Shown: positions 51,408 through 60,857 of the stretch, piece by piece
Position numbering within the stretch: the stretch's first letter is position 1
Layout: each line of letters starts with the position of its first letter
From: Anaerofustis stercorihominis DSM 17244
GTDB lineage: Bacteria; Bacillota; Clostridia; Eubacteriales; Anaerofustaceae
DNA: 64,000 bases
Direction: 5' to 3'
Assembly (NCBI RefSeq): GCF_000154825.1
Contig: NZ_DS560019.1
Location: 124,001 to 188,000 of the forward strand
Made by a program: the position numbers and the translations under genes
The notes under the pieces: generated by a model
Told to the model about the DNA's origin: nothing
The model's input: the letters and a program-made list of their open reading frames with translations, nothing else
Database searches by the model: none

Positions 51408-52790
51408 TTACTTCCGATTTTTAAGCCTATTATACTGAAGATTTATTTCCTTTTCTGCTTCATAATCCGTTTTCACACTCTCTATTCTATATTTGATTTT
51501 ATCCTTATCGATTATCTTTACTTTTACCTGATAAATCCTTTCGATATCACTTCCAAGTATACTATCATTTGCATATAAGCTATCTTCACCCCCGGAGTTA
51601 TCGGCTTCTATGGATATATTTTTCTTTATCCAAAGGGTCATGGAGTCTTCATTGAGTTGTGTTATGATAGGAAGGAGAGCGTCAGCTTCGATACTCTTGA
51701 TATAAAGTTTATTCATATCTTCGTTCATATTTTTAATGTCTTTTATCTCCTGCTTTATATCACTCTTTGATGAAAGTTTATCGTAAAGGTCTTTATCTAT
51801 TTTGTTTTTAAGCGTATCATCATATCTCTTTGAATATGAATACTTCGCAAGTTTATAAATATCATCTTTTATTTTTAAGATGTCTTTATCTTCCGTATCT
51901 ATCCTTTTATACTTTAAGATATAGTCCAAATGCTCGCTGTATCCGTCTTCAATATCATCGTCAATATCCAATATATCGTCGTAGTACCCTGTCTTTTCTA
52001 TCCTGCCCATGTCTTTTAAACGTTTATGTATCATTTTATTTTCTTTGTAACTTTCCTTTTCGTCTCTGACTCCGATTACTTTATATTTATCACCGATTTT
52101 TTTGTATTTTATTTGTCTGTAGACAGATGTATAGTAACATATACCCTTTTCATTTTCTATGACGTAATGATCCGTACCCACCCATACAGCGGCGTACTTT
52201 TCGTCATAAGAAGTCAGTATGGGTCCCATTTTTTCGTATGTATCCTTAAGCTTCACGTTCCTGTTAAAGAAGCTGTTTTGTTTTTTGTCCATTATAGAAC
52301 CGATATCAAGCTTTTTAAAATCTTCCTCGGATATTATATCCTTATATTTATAATCAAAAGCTCCGTTATTTTCAAAGGAAACGGAAAACATTTCATCGCT
52401 GAGCCTGCAAAGCTTATCCTGCTCACTGCCTTTCTTATAACTTCTTTTTTCATACTGCATGACTATTTGAGCGGGATAGTAATAATTCGTACCGTCGAAA
52501 TTCCCGTACTCGGTATAAGAAAACCACACCGCGAATATCACCGCAAGGAAAATAAGGATGATATCATTTCTTATCATCTTCTTTTTCTTTACCGTATCTT
52601 TATTATAAATATAAATAATGAGCTGTGAAATGATGAATACAGCGAGAATGATACCGAAAAGTACATAAATATTGTTTATGATGTCGGTCATAAAAGGTAT
52701 CATGAAAAAATAAAGACAAAAAATAAAAATGAACCTTAATATAAAACTAAAAGTTTTGTGTTCGTAAAAAAAGTCAAGTATCTTTTTCAT
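51408..52790 (-). CDS. unknown membrane-anchored protein
   Basis: 460 residues from the ATG at 52790, with AAAGGAG 11 bp upstream (rather far). Three N-terminal hydrophobic helices (FSFILRFIFIFCLYFFMIPF, NNIYVLFGIILAVFIISQ, DIILIFLAVIFAVWFSYTEY) precede a large, very charged extracellular part rich in Asp, Lys and Tyr. No family is recognised. The soluble part has repeated EDKDILKIKDD-like helical stretches. Monocistronic, with a terminator at 52892-52920 before it. Codon use is markedly AT-rich. Confidence 0.65.
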   Translation of the reverse strand: MKKILDFFYEHKTFSFILRFIFIFCLYFFMIPFMTDIINNIYVLFGIILAVFIISQLIIYIYNKDTVKKKKMIRNDIILIFLAVIFAVWFSYTEYGNFDGTNYYYPAQIVMQYEKRSYKKGSEQDKLCRLSDEMFSVSFENNGAFDYKYKDIISEEDFKKLDIGSIMDKKQNSFFNRNVKLKDTYEKMGPILTSYDEKYAAVWVGTDHYVIENEKGICYYTSVYRQIKYKKIGDKYKVIGVRDEKESYKENKMIHKRLKDMGRIEKTGYYDDILDIDDDIEDGYSEHLDYILKYKRIDTEDKDILKIKDDIYKLAKYSYSKRYDDTLKNKIDKDLYDKLSSKSDIKQEIKDIKNMNEDMNKLYIKSIEADALLPIITQLNEDSMTLWIKKNISIEADNSGGEDSLYANDSILGSDIERIYQVKVKIIDKDKIKYRIESVKTDYEAEKEINLQYNRLKNRK

Positions 52791-52891
52791 AGCGGTTTGT
52801 ACTCCTTTATTAAATTCCCTCTTATAAAATATTATACTCTTAAATGATATCATTTACAATCATCTAAAATCACATGATTATAAGTAAAATA

Positions 52892-52920
52892 AAAAAACAG
52901 CATAAGAAATGCTGTTTTTT
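52892..52920. terminator. terminator after the Hrb gene
   Basis: AAAAAACAGCAT/ATGCTGTTTTTT perfect 12-bp stem with loop AAGAA, 8 bp past the Hrb stop on the minus strand. Confidence 0.88.
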
Positions 52921-52927
52921 AAATAAG

Positions 52928-53581
52928 CTAAACGATAGCTTCTTCCACTCTTTTGAATTTTTCGGGACCTGCTCCGCATATCGGACATTTATAATTTTCG
53001 GGAAGCGGGTCGCCTTCGTAAACATATCCGCATACAGTGCAGACATATTTTACATTCGATTTGCTCTCTTCTTTTTCTTCCTCTTCGGGGATATAAGTAG
53101 GAGCGTTTTTAGCAGTTTTACCTCTTACCACTTCGTGATAATAAGCATAAGTCATTTGTCTTCGTTTGCCGTAAACTTCCGCTTCCACAACTTTGCCCAA
53201 AAAGACAGTATGGCTTGAAGTCTCCATTTTATCTATCACTTCGCAAACTACATATCCGCATGTATCCTTTACTACGGGAACGCCGCCGACCATTTCATGT
53301 TCCACGTTCTCAAATTTGTCGTTATCGATACCGGATTTAAATCCGAAGTTACCGATAAGAGAAGCGTCGCTGTCTTCAGCTAGTATGGAAAAAGCAAATT
53401 TTCCCGTTTCTTTTATACACTTATTCGTGTAGTTGTCATGGTTGATACTTATAGCAACACTTGCGGGATCCGATGTTATCTGCATTATGCTGTTTGCCGT
53501 ACATCCGGTGGGACGATCCCCGTCCATTGCGCTTACGATATATACTCCGTAAGACATGTTTCTGAAAATATTATTGTTCAT
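52928..53581 (-). CDS. flavoprotein-rubredoxin fusion (high-molecular-weight rubredoxin, Hrb)
   Basis: 217 residues. Residues 1-160 form a flavin-reductase-like FMN-binding domain ([40 protein letters not shown]). A short Glu/Lys linker follows. Residues about 178-215 are a rubredoxin with [20 protein letters not shown] and CGAGPEKF, the two CxxC pairs for iron. Hrb-type proteins pass electrons from NAD(P)H to flavodiiron proteins, protecting anaerobes from O2 and NO. Monocistronic. Confidence 0.92.
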   Translation of the reverse strand: MNNNIFRNMSYGVYIVSAMDGDRPTGCTANSIMQITSDPASVAISINHDNYTNKCIKETGKFAFSILAEDSDASLIGNFGFKSGIDNDKFENVEHEMVGGVPVVKDTCGYVVCEVIDKMETSSHTVFLGKVVEAEVYGKRRQMTYAYYHEVVRGKTAKNAPTYIPEEEEKEESKSNVKYVCTVCGYVYEGDPLPENYKCPICGAGPEKFKRVEEAIV

Positions 53582-53668
53582 TTGTTCACTTACCTTCTGT
53601 TTTTTTAATATACAATATTATATATATTATATTTATCTGTATTTATTACTTTATATCTGCTTTCCTTC

Positions 53669-54412
53669 TTAGCTCATTGCTGCGCCGTCAACGGATAAAA
53701 TCGCACCCGTAACATAACTTGCCATATCGCTTGCGAGGAACAATAAAGCATTCGCTATATCTTCCGGTTCTCCGACTCTTCCCAGAGGAATAGTAGCAAT
53801 CAAAGGTTTTATCATTTCATCGGGAAGTGCCGCTACCATATCCGTCTTTGTAACACCCGGTGCTACAGCGTTTACTCTGATATTGTCTCTTCCCAGCTCT
53901 CTTGCAAGAGATTTTGTAAGTCCGTTTATCGCAAATTTAGATGCCGGATAACCCGAACCTGCGGACTGACCGTAAATACTTACCATAGAGCTTGTATTTA
54001 GTATTACACCGCCGCCTTGTTCTTTCATTATCTTTGCCGCTTCTTTCGAGCAGTTGAATGCCGCAACGACATTTAGATCCATTATTTTTTCAAAATCTGA
54101 AAGTTTATAGTCATAAAGACTGTCTCTTGCTGAAATACCCGCATTGTTTACCAAGATATCAAGGCTTCCGAATTCTTCTTTGATTTCTGCAAATACTTTC
54201 TTTATTTCTTCTTCATTCGTTAAATCGGGATGCATGCCCTTTACAGGATAATCCTTGTTTTCTTCCATCAATTCTTTCAACGCCTTATCCACAGTTTCCT
54301 GTCTAGAACCGAATAAAACGACTTTCGCACCGTTATCCAAATAAGTCTTTACCGTTGCAAAACCGATACCTCTTGTTCCGCCTGTTACTACCGCTACTTT
54401 ACCTTTTAACAT
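53669..54412 (-). CDS. short-chain dehydrogenase/reductase (FabG-like)
   Basis: 247 residues, classical SDR. The NAD(P)-binding motif is TGGTRGIGFATV, NNAG is in ILVNNAGISARD, and the catalytic Ser-Tyr-Lys are in NTSSMVSIYGQ and GYPASKFAING. It ends with the usual YVTGAILSVDGAAMS. It is single, not in a fatty-acid synthesis cluster, so it may be a 3-hydroxyacyl-CoA or sugar/steroid-type reductase. GGAGG lies 9 bp before the ATG. Confidence 0.88.
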   Translation of the reverse strand: MLKGKVAVVTGGTRGIGFATVKTYLDNGAKVVLFGSRQETVDKALKELMEENKDYPVKGMHPDLTNEEEIKKVFAEIKEEFGSLDILVNNAGISARDSLYDYKLSDFEKIMDLNVVAAFNCSKEAAKIMKEQGGGVILNTSSMVSIYGQSAGSGYPASKFAINGLTKSLARELGRDNIRVNAVAPGVTKTDMVAALPDEMIKPLIATIPLGRVGEPEDIANALLFLASDMASYVTGAILSVDGAAMS

Positions 54413-54712
54413 TTTTTTACTACCTCCATTTTAGTTAAACGTTAAAGATATTTTTTTGGCACATTAATGCTCAAATAAAATATTTCAAATCTTAATTTCA
54501 CTATACACCCGTTTCCATTTTTTGTCAAGTAAATTATAATCATTCTAATTTAAACTGTAATCATTCTAAATAATACTTTTTACTTATTTATTTTTAAACA
54601 TACCCCATAAAAAATATGCCGCTTTCGGTCAAAAGGAGGATTTGGATTTGAATACTAAGTAATAGAATCAGTTAATCGAAGCATATTTTAAATCTGCTTT
54701 TAAAACTTCTAA

Positions 54713-54755
54713 TATTTTTGTTGCAATATTGCAATGAATTATCGCAACAAAAATA
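54713..54755. promoter_or_regulatory. palindromic upstream activator site for the abfD sigma-54 promoter
   Basis: TATTTTTGTTGC (54713-54724) and GCAACAAAAATA (54744-54755) are perfect 12-bp arms. Within the left side TTGCAATATTGCAA (54721-54734) is a perfect 14-bp palindrome. The centre lies about 85 bp upstream of the -12 element, the usual distance for a bacterial enhancer-binding protein. Confidence 0.65.
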
Positions 54756-54810
54756 AAAGATATTGTACTTTGTATAATTAAATTGCTTTATTTGAGCCTG
54801 TTATTCAACT

Positions 54811-54826
54811 TGGCACAAGTTTTGCT
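54811..54826 (+). promoter_or_regulatory. sigma-54 promoter of abfD-abfT
   Basis: TGGCAC (54811-54816), five bases, then TTGCT (54822-54826). It matches the -24/-12 consensus TGGCAC-N5-TTGCW exactly, and lies 65 bp upstream of the chosen ATG. Confidence 0.85.
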
Positions 54827-54890
54827 ATATATATTAATAGAAAATTAAACCAAACTACCCCAAATAAAAAAAGAAAGAAGGATAATGATT

Positions 54891-56339
54891 ATGCCACTAA
54901 TGACAGGAAAAGAATATATAGAAAGTATGAGAAAACTTGATTTACAAGTTTATATGTTCGGTAAAAAAGTAGAAAACCCTGTAGATAATCCAATTTTAAG
55001 ACCATCACTAAACTCTGTAAGAGCTACTTATGATTTGGCTCAAATGCCTGAGTATGAAGATTTAATGACGGTTACCCTTGATGATGGAAGAAAAATAAAT
55101 AGGTTTACAAACATACATAGAAACGCTGATGACTTAGTTAAAAAAGTAAAAATGCAGCGTTTATGCGGACAAAAAACAGCATCTTGTTTCCAAAGATGTG
55201 TAGGAATGGATGCTTTTAATGCAGTTTACAGTACAACTTATGAAACAGATGAAGCTTACGGAACAAATTACCATGAAAACTTTAAAAAGTTCATGAAATA
55301 TTGTCAGGATGAAGACCTAGTAATCGACGGAGCAATGACTGACCCTAAAGGCGACAGAGGCTTGTCACCATCTGAGCAAAAAGACCCGGATTTATATTTA
55401 AGAGTAGTTGAGAGAAGAGAAGACGGTGTCATTGTAAGAGGTGCAAAAGCTCATCAAACAGGAATCGTAAATTCACATGAAGTACTTGTAATGCCTACAA
55501 TCAGCATGACTGAAAAAGATAAAGATTATGCAATTTCCTTTGCCGTTCCTACAGATACTAAAGGTATCTTGATGATAGTGGGAAGACAATCTTGCGATAC
55601 AAGAAAATTAGAAAATTCAGATATGGATGTCGGAAACGCAGAATTCGGCGGAATGGAAGCACTTGTTGTATTTGATGACGTGTTTGTTCCAAACGACAGG
55701 ATTTTCATGAACGGAGAATACGATTTTTCAGGTATGCTAGTTGAAAGATTTGCAGGATACCACAGACAGTCTTATGGCGGATGTAAAGTCGGCGTAGGTG
55801 ATGTATTAATAGGAGCATCAGCACTTGCGGCAGAATACAACGGAGCAGCAAGAGCTTCTCATATCAAAGATAAATTAATAGAAATGACTCACCTTAATGA
55901 AACACTTTATTGCTGCGGTATAGCGTGTTCTTCAGAAGGTCAAAAAACCAAATCCGGTAACTATATGATAGATTTACTTCTAGCAAATGTATGTAAACAA
56001 AATGTAACAAGATTTCCTTATGAAATAGCCAGACTTGCAGAAGATATTGCCGGAGGTATCATGGTCACCGCACCATCGGAAAAAGACTTGAAAGACCCTG
56101 TAGTAGGTAAATATGTAGAAAAATACTTAGTCGGTGTAGCAAGCGTATCTACGGAAAACAGGCTAAGAATACTAAGACTTATTGAAAATCTAACTTTAGG
56201 TACGGCAGCAGTTGGTTACAGAACAGAATCGCTTCATGGTGCAGGTTCACCTCAAGCTCAAAGAATAATGATTGCAAGACAAGGCAATATGAATATGAAA
56301 AAAGAACTTGCTAAAGATATAGCAGGAATTAAAGAATAA
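54891..56339 (+). CDS. abfD: 4-hydroxybutyryl-CoA dehydratase/vinylacetyl-CoA isomerase
   Basis: [4Fe-4S]- and FAD-containing radical dehydratase converting 4-hydroxybutyryl-CoA to crotonyl-CoA. 482 residues from the ATG at 54891. This start gives a better spacing from AAGAAGG than the ATG at 54885, and puts the cluster cysteines at Cys99 and Cys103 (TASCFQRCVGMD), the numbering of the Clostridium aminobutyricum enzyme. The remaining ligands are the His and Cys seven apart in AGYHRQSYGGCKVG. GAMTDPKGDRG and ETLYCCGIACS are also conserved. abfT follows in the same operon. Confidence 0.96.
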   Translation: MPLMTGKEYIESMRKLDLQVYMFGKKVENPVDNPILRPSLNSVRATYDLAQMPEYEDLMTVTLDDGRKINRFTNIHRNADDLVKKVKMQRLCGQKTASCFQRCVGMDAFNAVYSTTYETDEAYGTNYHENFKKFMKYCQDEDLVIDGAMTDPKGDRGLSPSEQKDPDLYLRVVERREDGVIVRGAKAHQTGIVNSHEVLVMPTISMTEKDKDYAISFAVPTDTKGILMIVGRQSCDTRKLENSDMDVGNAEFGGMEALVVFDDVFVPNDRIFMNGEYDFSGMLVERFAGYHRQSYGGCKVGVGDVLIGASALAAEYNGAARASHIKDKLIEMTHLNETLYCCGIACSSEGQKTKSGNYMIDLLLANVCKQNVTRFPYEIARLAEDIAGGIMVTAPSEKDLKDPVVGKYVEKYLVGVASVSTENRLRILRLIENLTLGTAAVGYRTESLHGAGSPQAQRIMIARQGNMNMKKELAKDIAGIKE

Positions 56340-56432
56340 AGCTAACTTTTCTTTAAATTGCACTGTTTTGGTTTATTTAACCTCTTCTACATCTTACCAA
56401 AGCAGTGCAATATTTTAATTAAGGAGAGAAAA

Positions 56433-57731
56433 ATGGATTTAAAACAAATATATAATTCTAAAGTTAAAAATGCAGATGATGCAGTTAAGGCTATAAAATC
56501 CGGAAACAGAGTGGTTATTGCTCATGCAGTCGGAGAACCTGTTTACGTAGTAGATAAAATGGTAGAACATCATAAAGATTATAAAGACGTGGAAATAGTT
56601 CAGTTGGTTCCTATGGGACATTCTCTATATGCAAAAGAAGAAATGAAGGAACATTTCAGGCTTAATGCATTTTTCCTCGGAGGGAATACAAGAGATGCGG
56701 TATTTGAAGGCAGAGGAGATTTTACACCTTGCTTCTTTTATCAAATCCCTCAGCTATTCAGAAGCTGTCTTCCCATAGACGTGGCACTTATCACGGTATC
56801 CCCTCCTGATGAAAACGGATTTTGCAGCTTCGGGACTTCATGTGACTATACAAAACCGGCTGCGGAAGCAGCTAAAATAGTAATAGCACAGGTAAATAAA
56901 AAAATGCCGAGGACTTTGGGAGATGGGTTCATACATATAAATGATATTGATATAATAGTTGAACATGACGAACAAGTTCCGGAACTTCCAAATCCTAAAA
57001 TTACGGATGTGGAAATGAAAATCGGAGAAAACTGTGCAAAACTTATAAATGACGGAGATACATTACAACTTGGTATAGGTGCAATACCGGATGCGGTACT
57101 TAAGTTCCTGACTCATAAAAAAGACCTCGGAATACATTCGGAAATGATTTCCGACGGAGTAATGGATCTATATGAAAAAGGTGTAATTACCTGTAAGAAG
57201 AAAAATTTACATAAAGGTAAAATGGTAGTAGCATTTTTGATGGGTACTCAGAAGTTATACGAATTTGTCCATGATAATCCGGCAATAAGTATGATGGATA
57301 TCGAATATGTAAATAACCCTATAGTAATAGGTCAAAATGATAATATGGTTTCCGTTAATTCTGCTCTTCAAGTAGATTTAATGGGTCAGGTGTGTGCCGA
57401 AGCAATGGGACTTAAACAATTCAGCGGCATAGGAGGACAAGTAGACTTTATAAGAGGTGCGGCTTTTTCAAAAGGCGGTAAATCAATACTGGCATTCCCT
57501 TCCACAGCAAAAAAAGGGACTATATCCAAAATAGTTCCATTCCTCACAGAAGGAAGTGCGGTAACAACTTCAAGAACAGATGTGGACTACATAGTAACGG
57601 AACATGGTATAGCACATCTTAAGGGACAGACATTAAAAGAAAGAGCAAGAAGGCTTATAAATATTGCAGATCCGAATTTCAGAGATGGGTTAATAGCCGA
57701 ATTTGAAAATAGATTTAAAGAAAACTTCTAA
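56433..57731 (+). CDS. abfT: 4-hydroxybutyrate CoA-transferase
   Basis: Transfers CoA from acetyl- or butyryl-CoA to 4-hydroxybutyrate. 432 residues from the ATG at 56433, which has AAGGAGAG 5 bp upstream; the TTG at 56358 is an unsupported extension. Family I CoA-transferase motifs are SGNRVVIAHAVGEP, TVSPPDENGFCSFG, the catalytic glutamate region LGIHSEMISDG and FSGIGGQVDFIRGA. The C-terminal TSRTDVDYIVTEHGIAHLKG is typical. Second gene of the sigma-54 operon. Confidence 0.93.
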   Translation: MDLKQIYNSKVKNADDAVKAIKSGNRVVIAHAVGEPVYVVDKMVEHHKDYKDVEIVQLVPMGHSLYAKEEMKEHFRLNAFFLGGNTRDAVFEGRGDFTPCFFYQIPQLFRSCLPIDVALITVSPPDENGFCSFGTSCDYTKPAAEAAKIVIAQVNKKMPRTLGDGFIHINDIDIIVEHDEQVPELPNPKITDVEMKIGENCAKLINDGDTLQLGIGAIPDAVLKFLTHKKDLGIHSEMISDGVMDLYEKGVITCKKKNLHKGKMVVAFLMGTQKLYEFVHDNPAISMMDIEYVNNPIVIGQNDNMVSVNSALQVDLMGQVCAEAMGLKQFSGIGGQVDFIRGAAFSKGGKSILAFPSTAKKGTISKIVPFLTEGSAVTTSRTDVDYIVTEHGIAHLKGQTLKERARRLINIADPNFRDGLIAEFENRFKENF

Positions 57732-57740
57732 TATTATTTT

Positions 57741-57776
57741 AAATAAAGTATCGACTTTAAGTTGGTACTTTATTTT
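57741..57776 (+). terminator. abfD-abfT terminator
   Basis: AAATAAAGTA pairs with TACTTTATTT, with a partly paired apical part TCGAC/GTTGG, ending in TTTATT, 9 bp past the abfT stop. Confidence 0.65.
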
Positions 57777-57992
57777 ATTGCCAAAATGTAATTAAAGCAT
57801 TGTCATAATAATTCTCAAGCTAAACATAACAATAATAAGAAATATTTAAAATCTATATTATCATTTAATATTTTTTATATGCTAAAATCAATTCTTTTCT
57901 AACTTTAAATCATAATGAAAAAACAATAATAGCAAAATCAAGTAAATAACATATTATATTAATAGTATAACAAAAAGGTAAGGTGAGAAATT

Positions 57993-58352
57993 ATGATAGC
58001 GGCAATTATGTTTATAATACTGATACTATTGGTTGTAGTATCAATAAAAAGCTATACAAAAAAACTGACATCAGGATGCTGTGGTAACGAAAATGAAACG
58101 ATACAAAGGATAAAAGTCAAAGATAGAAATAAAGATAATTATAAATATGAAAGACTCGTTAAAATAAAAGGTATGTCATACAGAAACTGTGCAATAAGAA
58201 TAGAAAATGCATTTAACGAACTGGATGGTATATGGGCTAAGGTAAATTTATCAAAAAATACCGCCGATGTTTTGATGAAAGAAGAATTAGATGAAATCGC
58301 AATAGAAAATATTGTATCACAAGCAGGATACATAGTAAGTGAAATAATATAA
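57993..58352 (+). CDS. membrane-anchored HMA-like protein with degenerate metal site
   Basis: 119 residues. An N-terminal membrane helix (AIMFIILILLVVVSIKSY) is followed by TSGCCG and a linker. A heavy-metal-associated (ferredoxin-like) domain starts RLVKIKGMSYRNCAIRIENA. In the family the loop reads GMxCxxC; here the first cysteine is tyrosine, leaving only YxxC. The CCG motif next to the membrane is kept. Related clostridial proteins are thought to handle copper or zinc. AAGGTGAG precedes the ATG. Monocistronic. Confidence 0.75.
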   Translation: MIAAIMFIILILLVVVSIKSYTKKLTSGCCGNENETIQRIKVKDRNKDNYKYERLVKIKGMSYRNCAIRIENAFNELDGIWAKVNLSKNTADVLMKEELDEIAIENIVSQAGYIVSEII

Positions 58353-58358
58353 AAAGTA

Positions 58359-58394
58359 AAAAGGAAGTAATATATTAATTTTTTACTTCCTTTT
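58359..58394. terminator. bidirectional terminator between the HMA-like gene and rpoN
   Basis: AAAAGGAAGTAA/TTACTTCCTTTT perfect 12-bp stem with a 12-nt loop; it overlaps the end of rpoN. Confidence 0.8.
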
Positions 58395-59710
58395 ATTCTT
58401 TCCTATTATACGAAGTCGGAATATTCAATTCTTTTCTGTATTTGCTTACAGTCCTTCTGGAAATATTTATATTTTCGTCATTTAATTTATTAACAATTTC
58501 GTCATCACTATAAGGTTTCTTCTTATTTTCTTCCTCTATTATAACTTTAATCTTTTGCTTTACATCTTCCGGGGTAAGCCTTATATCTTCACCGTAAGAA
58601 ACATAGGATGAAAATAAATCCCTCATATTGATTATCCCTATAGGAGAACTCATATATTTATTTTTGATTGCTCTGCTTACAGTTGATACATTCATATCTA
58701 TTTCATCGGCAACTTCACTTAAAGTCATCGACACGATTTTACCATTTCCTCGGAAATATTTTTCTTGTCTGCGTATTATGACTTTTGTTATATTTAAAAT
58801 AGTATTCCGTCTTTGTTCAAGTGAATTTAATATAAACCTGCATTTGGATAACTTTTCTTTAAAATACATCTTTAAATTTTCATCTTCACTTGTATCAATC
58901 ATTTTTAAATAATAATCGCTTATATAATAATTATTTATCCAATTATCGTTTAATTCTATATTCCATTTATTATTCTCATAAGTCAATAATATATCAGGAT
59001 TAATGTAAACGGGCTCAGACATTTTTATATTTATAAGAGGTTTTGGATTTAAACACTTTATTGAATAAATATATTTTCTAACTTCCAGCCTGCTTATATT
59101 TAATTCTTTTGATATCTTACTCACATTATTTTCGGATACTTCATTTAAATAGTTGATTACAATATTACTTATATTTTCATCAAATATATTATTCTTTTTT
59201 AGTTGAATAAGTAAGCATTCTTTATAAATCCTTGGAAAATATTCCGTAAGGTTGAAGATTTTTTAATACATTAATACATTTTTCTATATCACCTATATTA
59301 TAATCTGAAATCTCCGATATCTCAGTTAATTCATAATTAAAATATCCGTTATTATCCAGACAATCTATCAAAAACTCCATTATTACGAGGTCATTTTTAG
59401 AATAATCGTCGTAATTTAATTGATATAATATATAATGCTTGATATTTATCTCATCAGTGTTAGGTGTTTCCAAATACTTTATATCATCTTTCGAATGCTG
59501 TCTTTTACTTGGGATATCCATATTTTTTATATCTAAAGTAATATCTCTATTATTCTCACATTTATTTTCCAATAGAGGATTTTCCAAATATTCTTTGTAT
59601 AAGAATTCATTTAACTCTAAACTATCCATAGAAAGTATATTGAGTGACATAACTTGAGCCTGAGATAAAGTCTGTACCTGTGATATATTATGTTCTTGTT
59701 TTATATCCAT
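58393..59710 (-). pseudogene. rpoN: RNA polymerase sigma-54 factor gene with a one-base frameshift
   Basis: The N-terminal part starts MDIKQEHNISQVQTLSQAQ (ATG 59710; the frame open to 59758 is longer than usual) and runs to LQPYGIFSKDL, then TAA at 59222. Removing one T (plus-strand 59224) restores KDLKECLLIQLKKNNIFDEN and the rest of the core-binding and DNA-binding domains, about 438 residues. The RpoN box ISRRTVSKYRKELNIP is intact at the C-terminus. Everything outside that one base looks functional, so recent mutation or a sequencing error are both possible. Downstream of etfA. Confidence 0.85.
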
Positions 59711-59727
59711 GAGTCCCTCATTATGAA

Positions 59728-59753
59728 AAAGGAGCATCCTAAGATACCCCTTT
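59728..59753 (-). terminator. terminator of the butyryl-CoA operon
   Basis: On the minus strand AAAGGGGTATC/GATGCTCCTTT with two G-U pairs and loop TTAG, then TTTTTC, 45 bp past the etfA stop and 18 bp before the rpoN ATG. Confidence 0.7.
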
Positions 59754-59797
59754 CTCAAAAGTATTTCTACTTTTCATTATATGATTTTATGATTATA

Positions 59798-60832
59798 TTA
59801 AGCGTTTTTAATAGCTTCTGTTAATAATGGAACTATTTTATTTAAATCGCCAACTACACCATAATCAGCAAAGCTGAAGATAGGAGCAGATTCATCTTTA
59901 TTGATAGCAATGATAAGATCAGATTCTTCCATACCTGCGGCATGTTGAATAGCACCTGAAATACCGATAGCAAAGTAAACGTTAGGTCTAACTGTTTTAC
60001 CTGTTTGACCTACTTGGATATCTTTTGCTACCCAACCTGCGTCAACACAAGCTCTTGAAGCAGAAACTTCACCGCCGATAGCTTCAGCTAAGTCTTCTAA
60101 TAACTTGAAGTTTTCAGCACTACCAACACCACGTCCGCCTGATACTAAGATATTAGCTTCAGAAATATCAACTTTATCTTTTACGGCTTTAACAACTTCC
60201 AATACTTCTACGCATTTGTTGTTTTTAGCAAAGTCGATTTTTACTTCTTCAACGTTAGCTTTTACATCTTTAGGTTCGATTTTTTGCATAACGCCAGGTC
60301 TTACTGTAGCCATTTGTGGTTTGTTATCAGGACAAACGATTGTTGCCATTAAGTTACCACCGAATGCAGGTCTTGTAGCGTTTAAGAAAAGTTTACCTTC
60401 GTAACCTTTGTTTACGTTACCTAGTGCATTTTTAAATTCATCGATTTCAAGAACTGTACAGTCAGCTGTTAAGCCTGTAGCAACTCTTGCAGATACTCTA
60501 GGAGCTAAATCTCTACCGATTGCTGTAGCACCGTAAAGTACGATATCAGGTTTGTAATTTTTAATTATTTCATCCATAGCATGTGCATATGGTTCAGTTG
60601 TATATGTTTCTAAAGCAGGATCATCTACTACTAATACTTTATCTGCACCATATTTAGCTAATTCGTCAGCTAATCCTTTTACATCATGTCCTAAAAGAAC
60701 AGCTGTAACGTCTGTTTTTAAAGCAGCAGCAAGCTTTGTAGCTTCACTTGTTAATTCTAAAGCAACATTGTTGATTACACCATCAACTTGTTGCGCGAAG
60801 ACAAATACGCCTTTATATTCTTCAAAACTCAT
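59798..60832 (-). CDS. etfA: electron transfer flavoprotein alpha subunit
   Basis: 344 residues, FAD-binding subunit of the Bcd-associated ETF. N-terminal FAQQVDGVINNVALEL, middle YGATAIGRDLAPRVSAR, and the FAD-binding C-terminus with SGGRGVGSAENFKLLEDLA and GVVGDLNKIVPLLTEAI. With EtfB and Bcd it probably performs electron bifurcation: NADH reduces crotonyl-CoA and ferredoxin together. Last gene of the operon. Confidence 0.97.
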   Translation of the reverse strand: MSFEEYKGVFVFAQQVDGVINNVALELTSEATKLAAALKTDVTAVLLGHDVKGLADELAKYGADKVLVVDDPALETYTTEPYAHAMDEIIKNYKPDIVLYGATAIGRDLAPRVSARVATGLTADCTVLEIDEFKNALGNVNKGYEGKLFLNATRPAFGGNLMATIVCPDNKPQMATVRPGVMQKIEPKDVKANVEEVKIDFAKNNKCVEVLEVVKAVKDKVDISEANILVSGGRGVGSAENFKLLEDLAEAIGGEVSASRACVDAGWVAKDIQVGQTGKTVRPNVYFAIGISGAIQHAAGMEESDLIIAINKDESAPIFSFADYGVVGDLNKIVPLLTEAIKNA

Positions 60833-60857
60833 TATTTCAATTTCCTTTCCTAATTAA

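Larger units (their letters stand above)
54413..54890. other. 478-bp divergent region between the SDR gene and abfD
   Basis: Contains the sigma-54 promoter and upstream palindromes of abfD (54713-54826). The left part is AT-rich with an isolated AAAGGAGG near 54633 followed only by a five-codon frame. No other gene is seen. Confidence 0.65.

Noticed and set aside
52088-52628. 200-codon plus-strand frame opposite the unknown membrane protein
   Set aside because: It is a mirror of the AT-rich coding strand, rich in Phe, Tyr and Ile, with no start signal.
54630-54665. Small gene after AAAGGAGG near 54633
   Set aside because: The only start (TTG) leads to a stop after a few codons, so no product can be supported.
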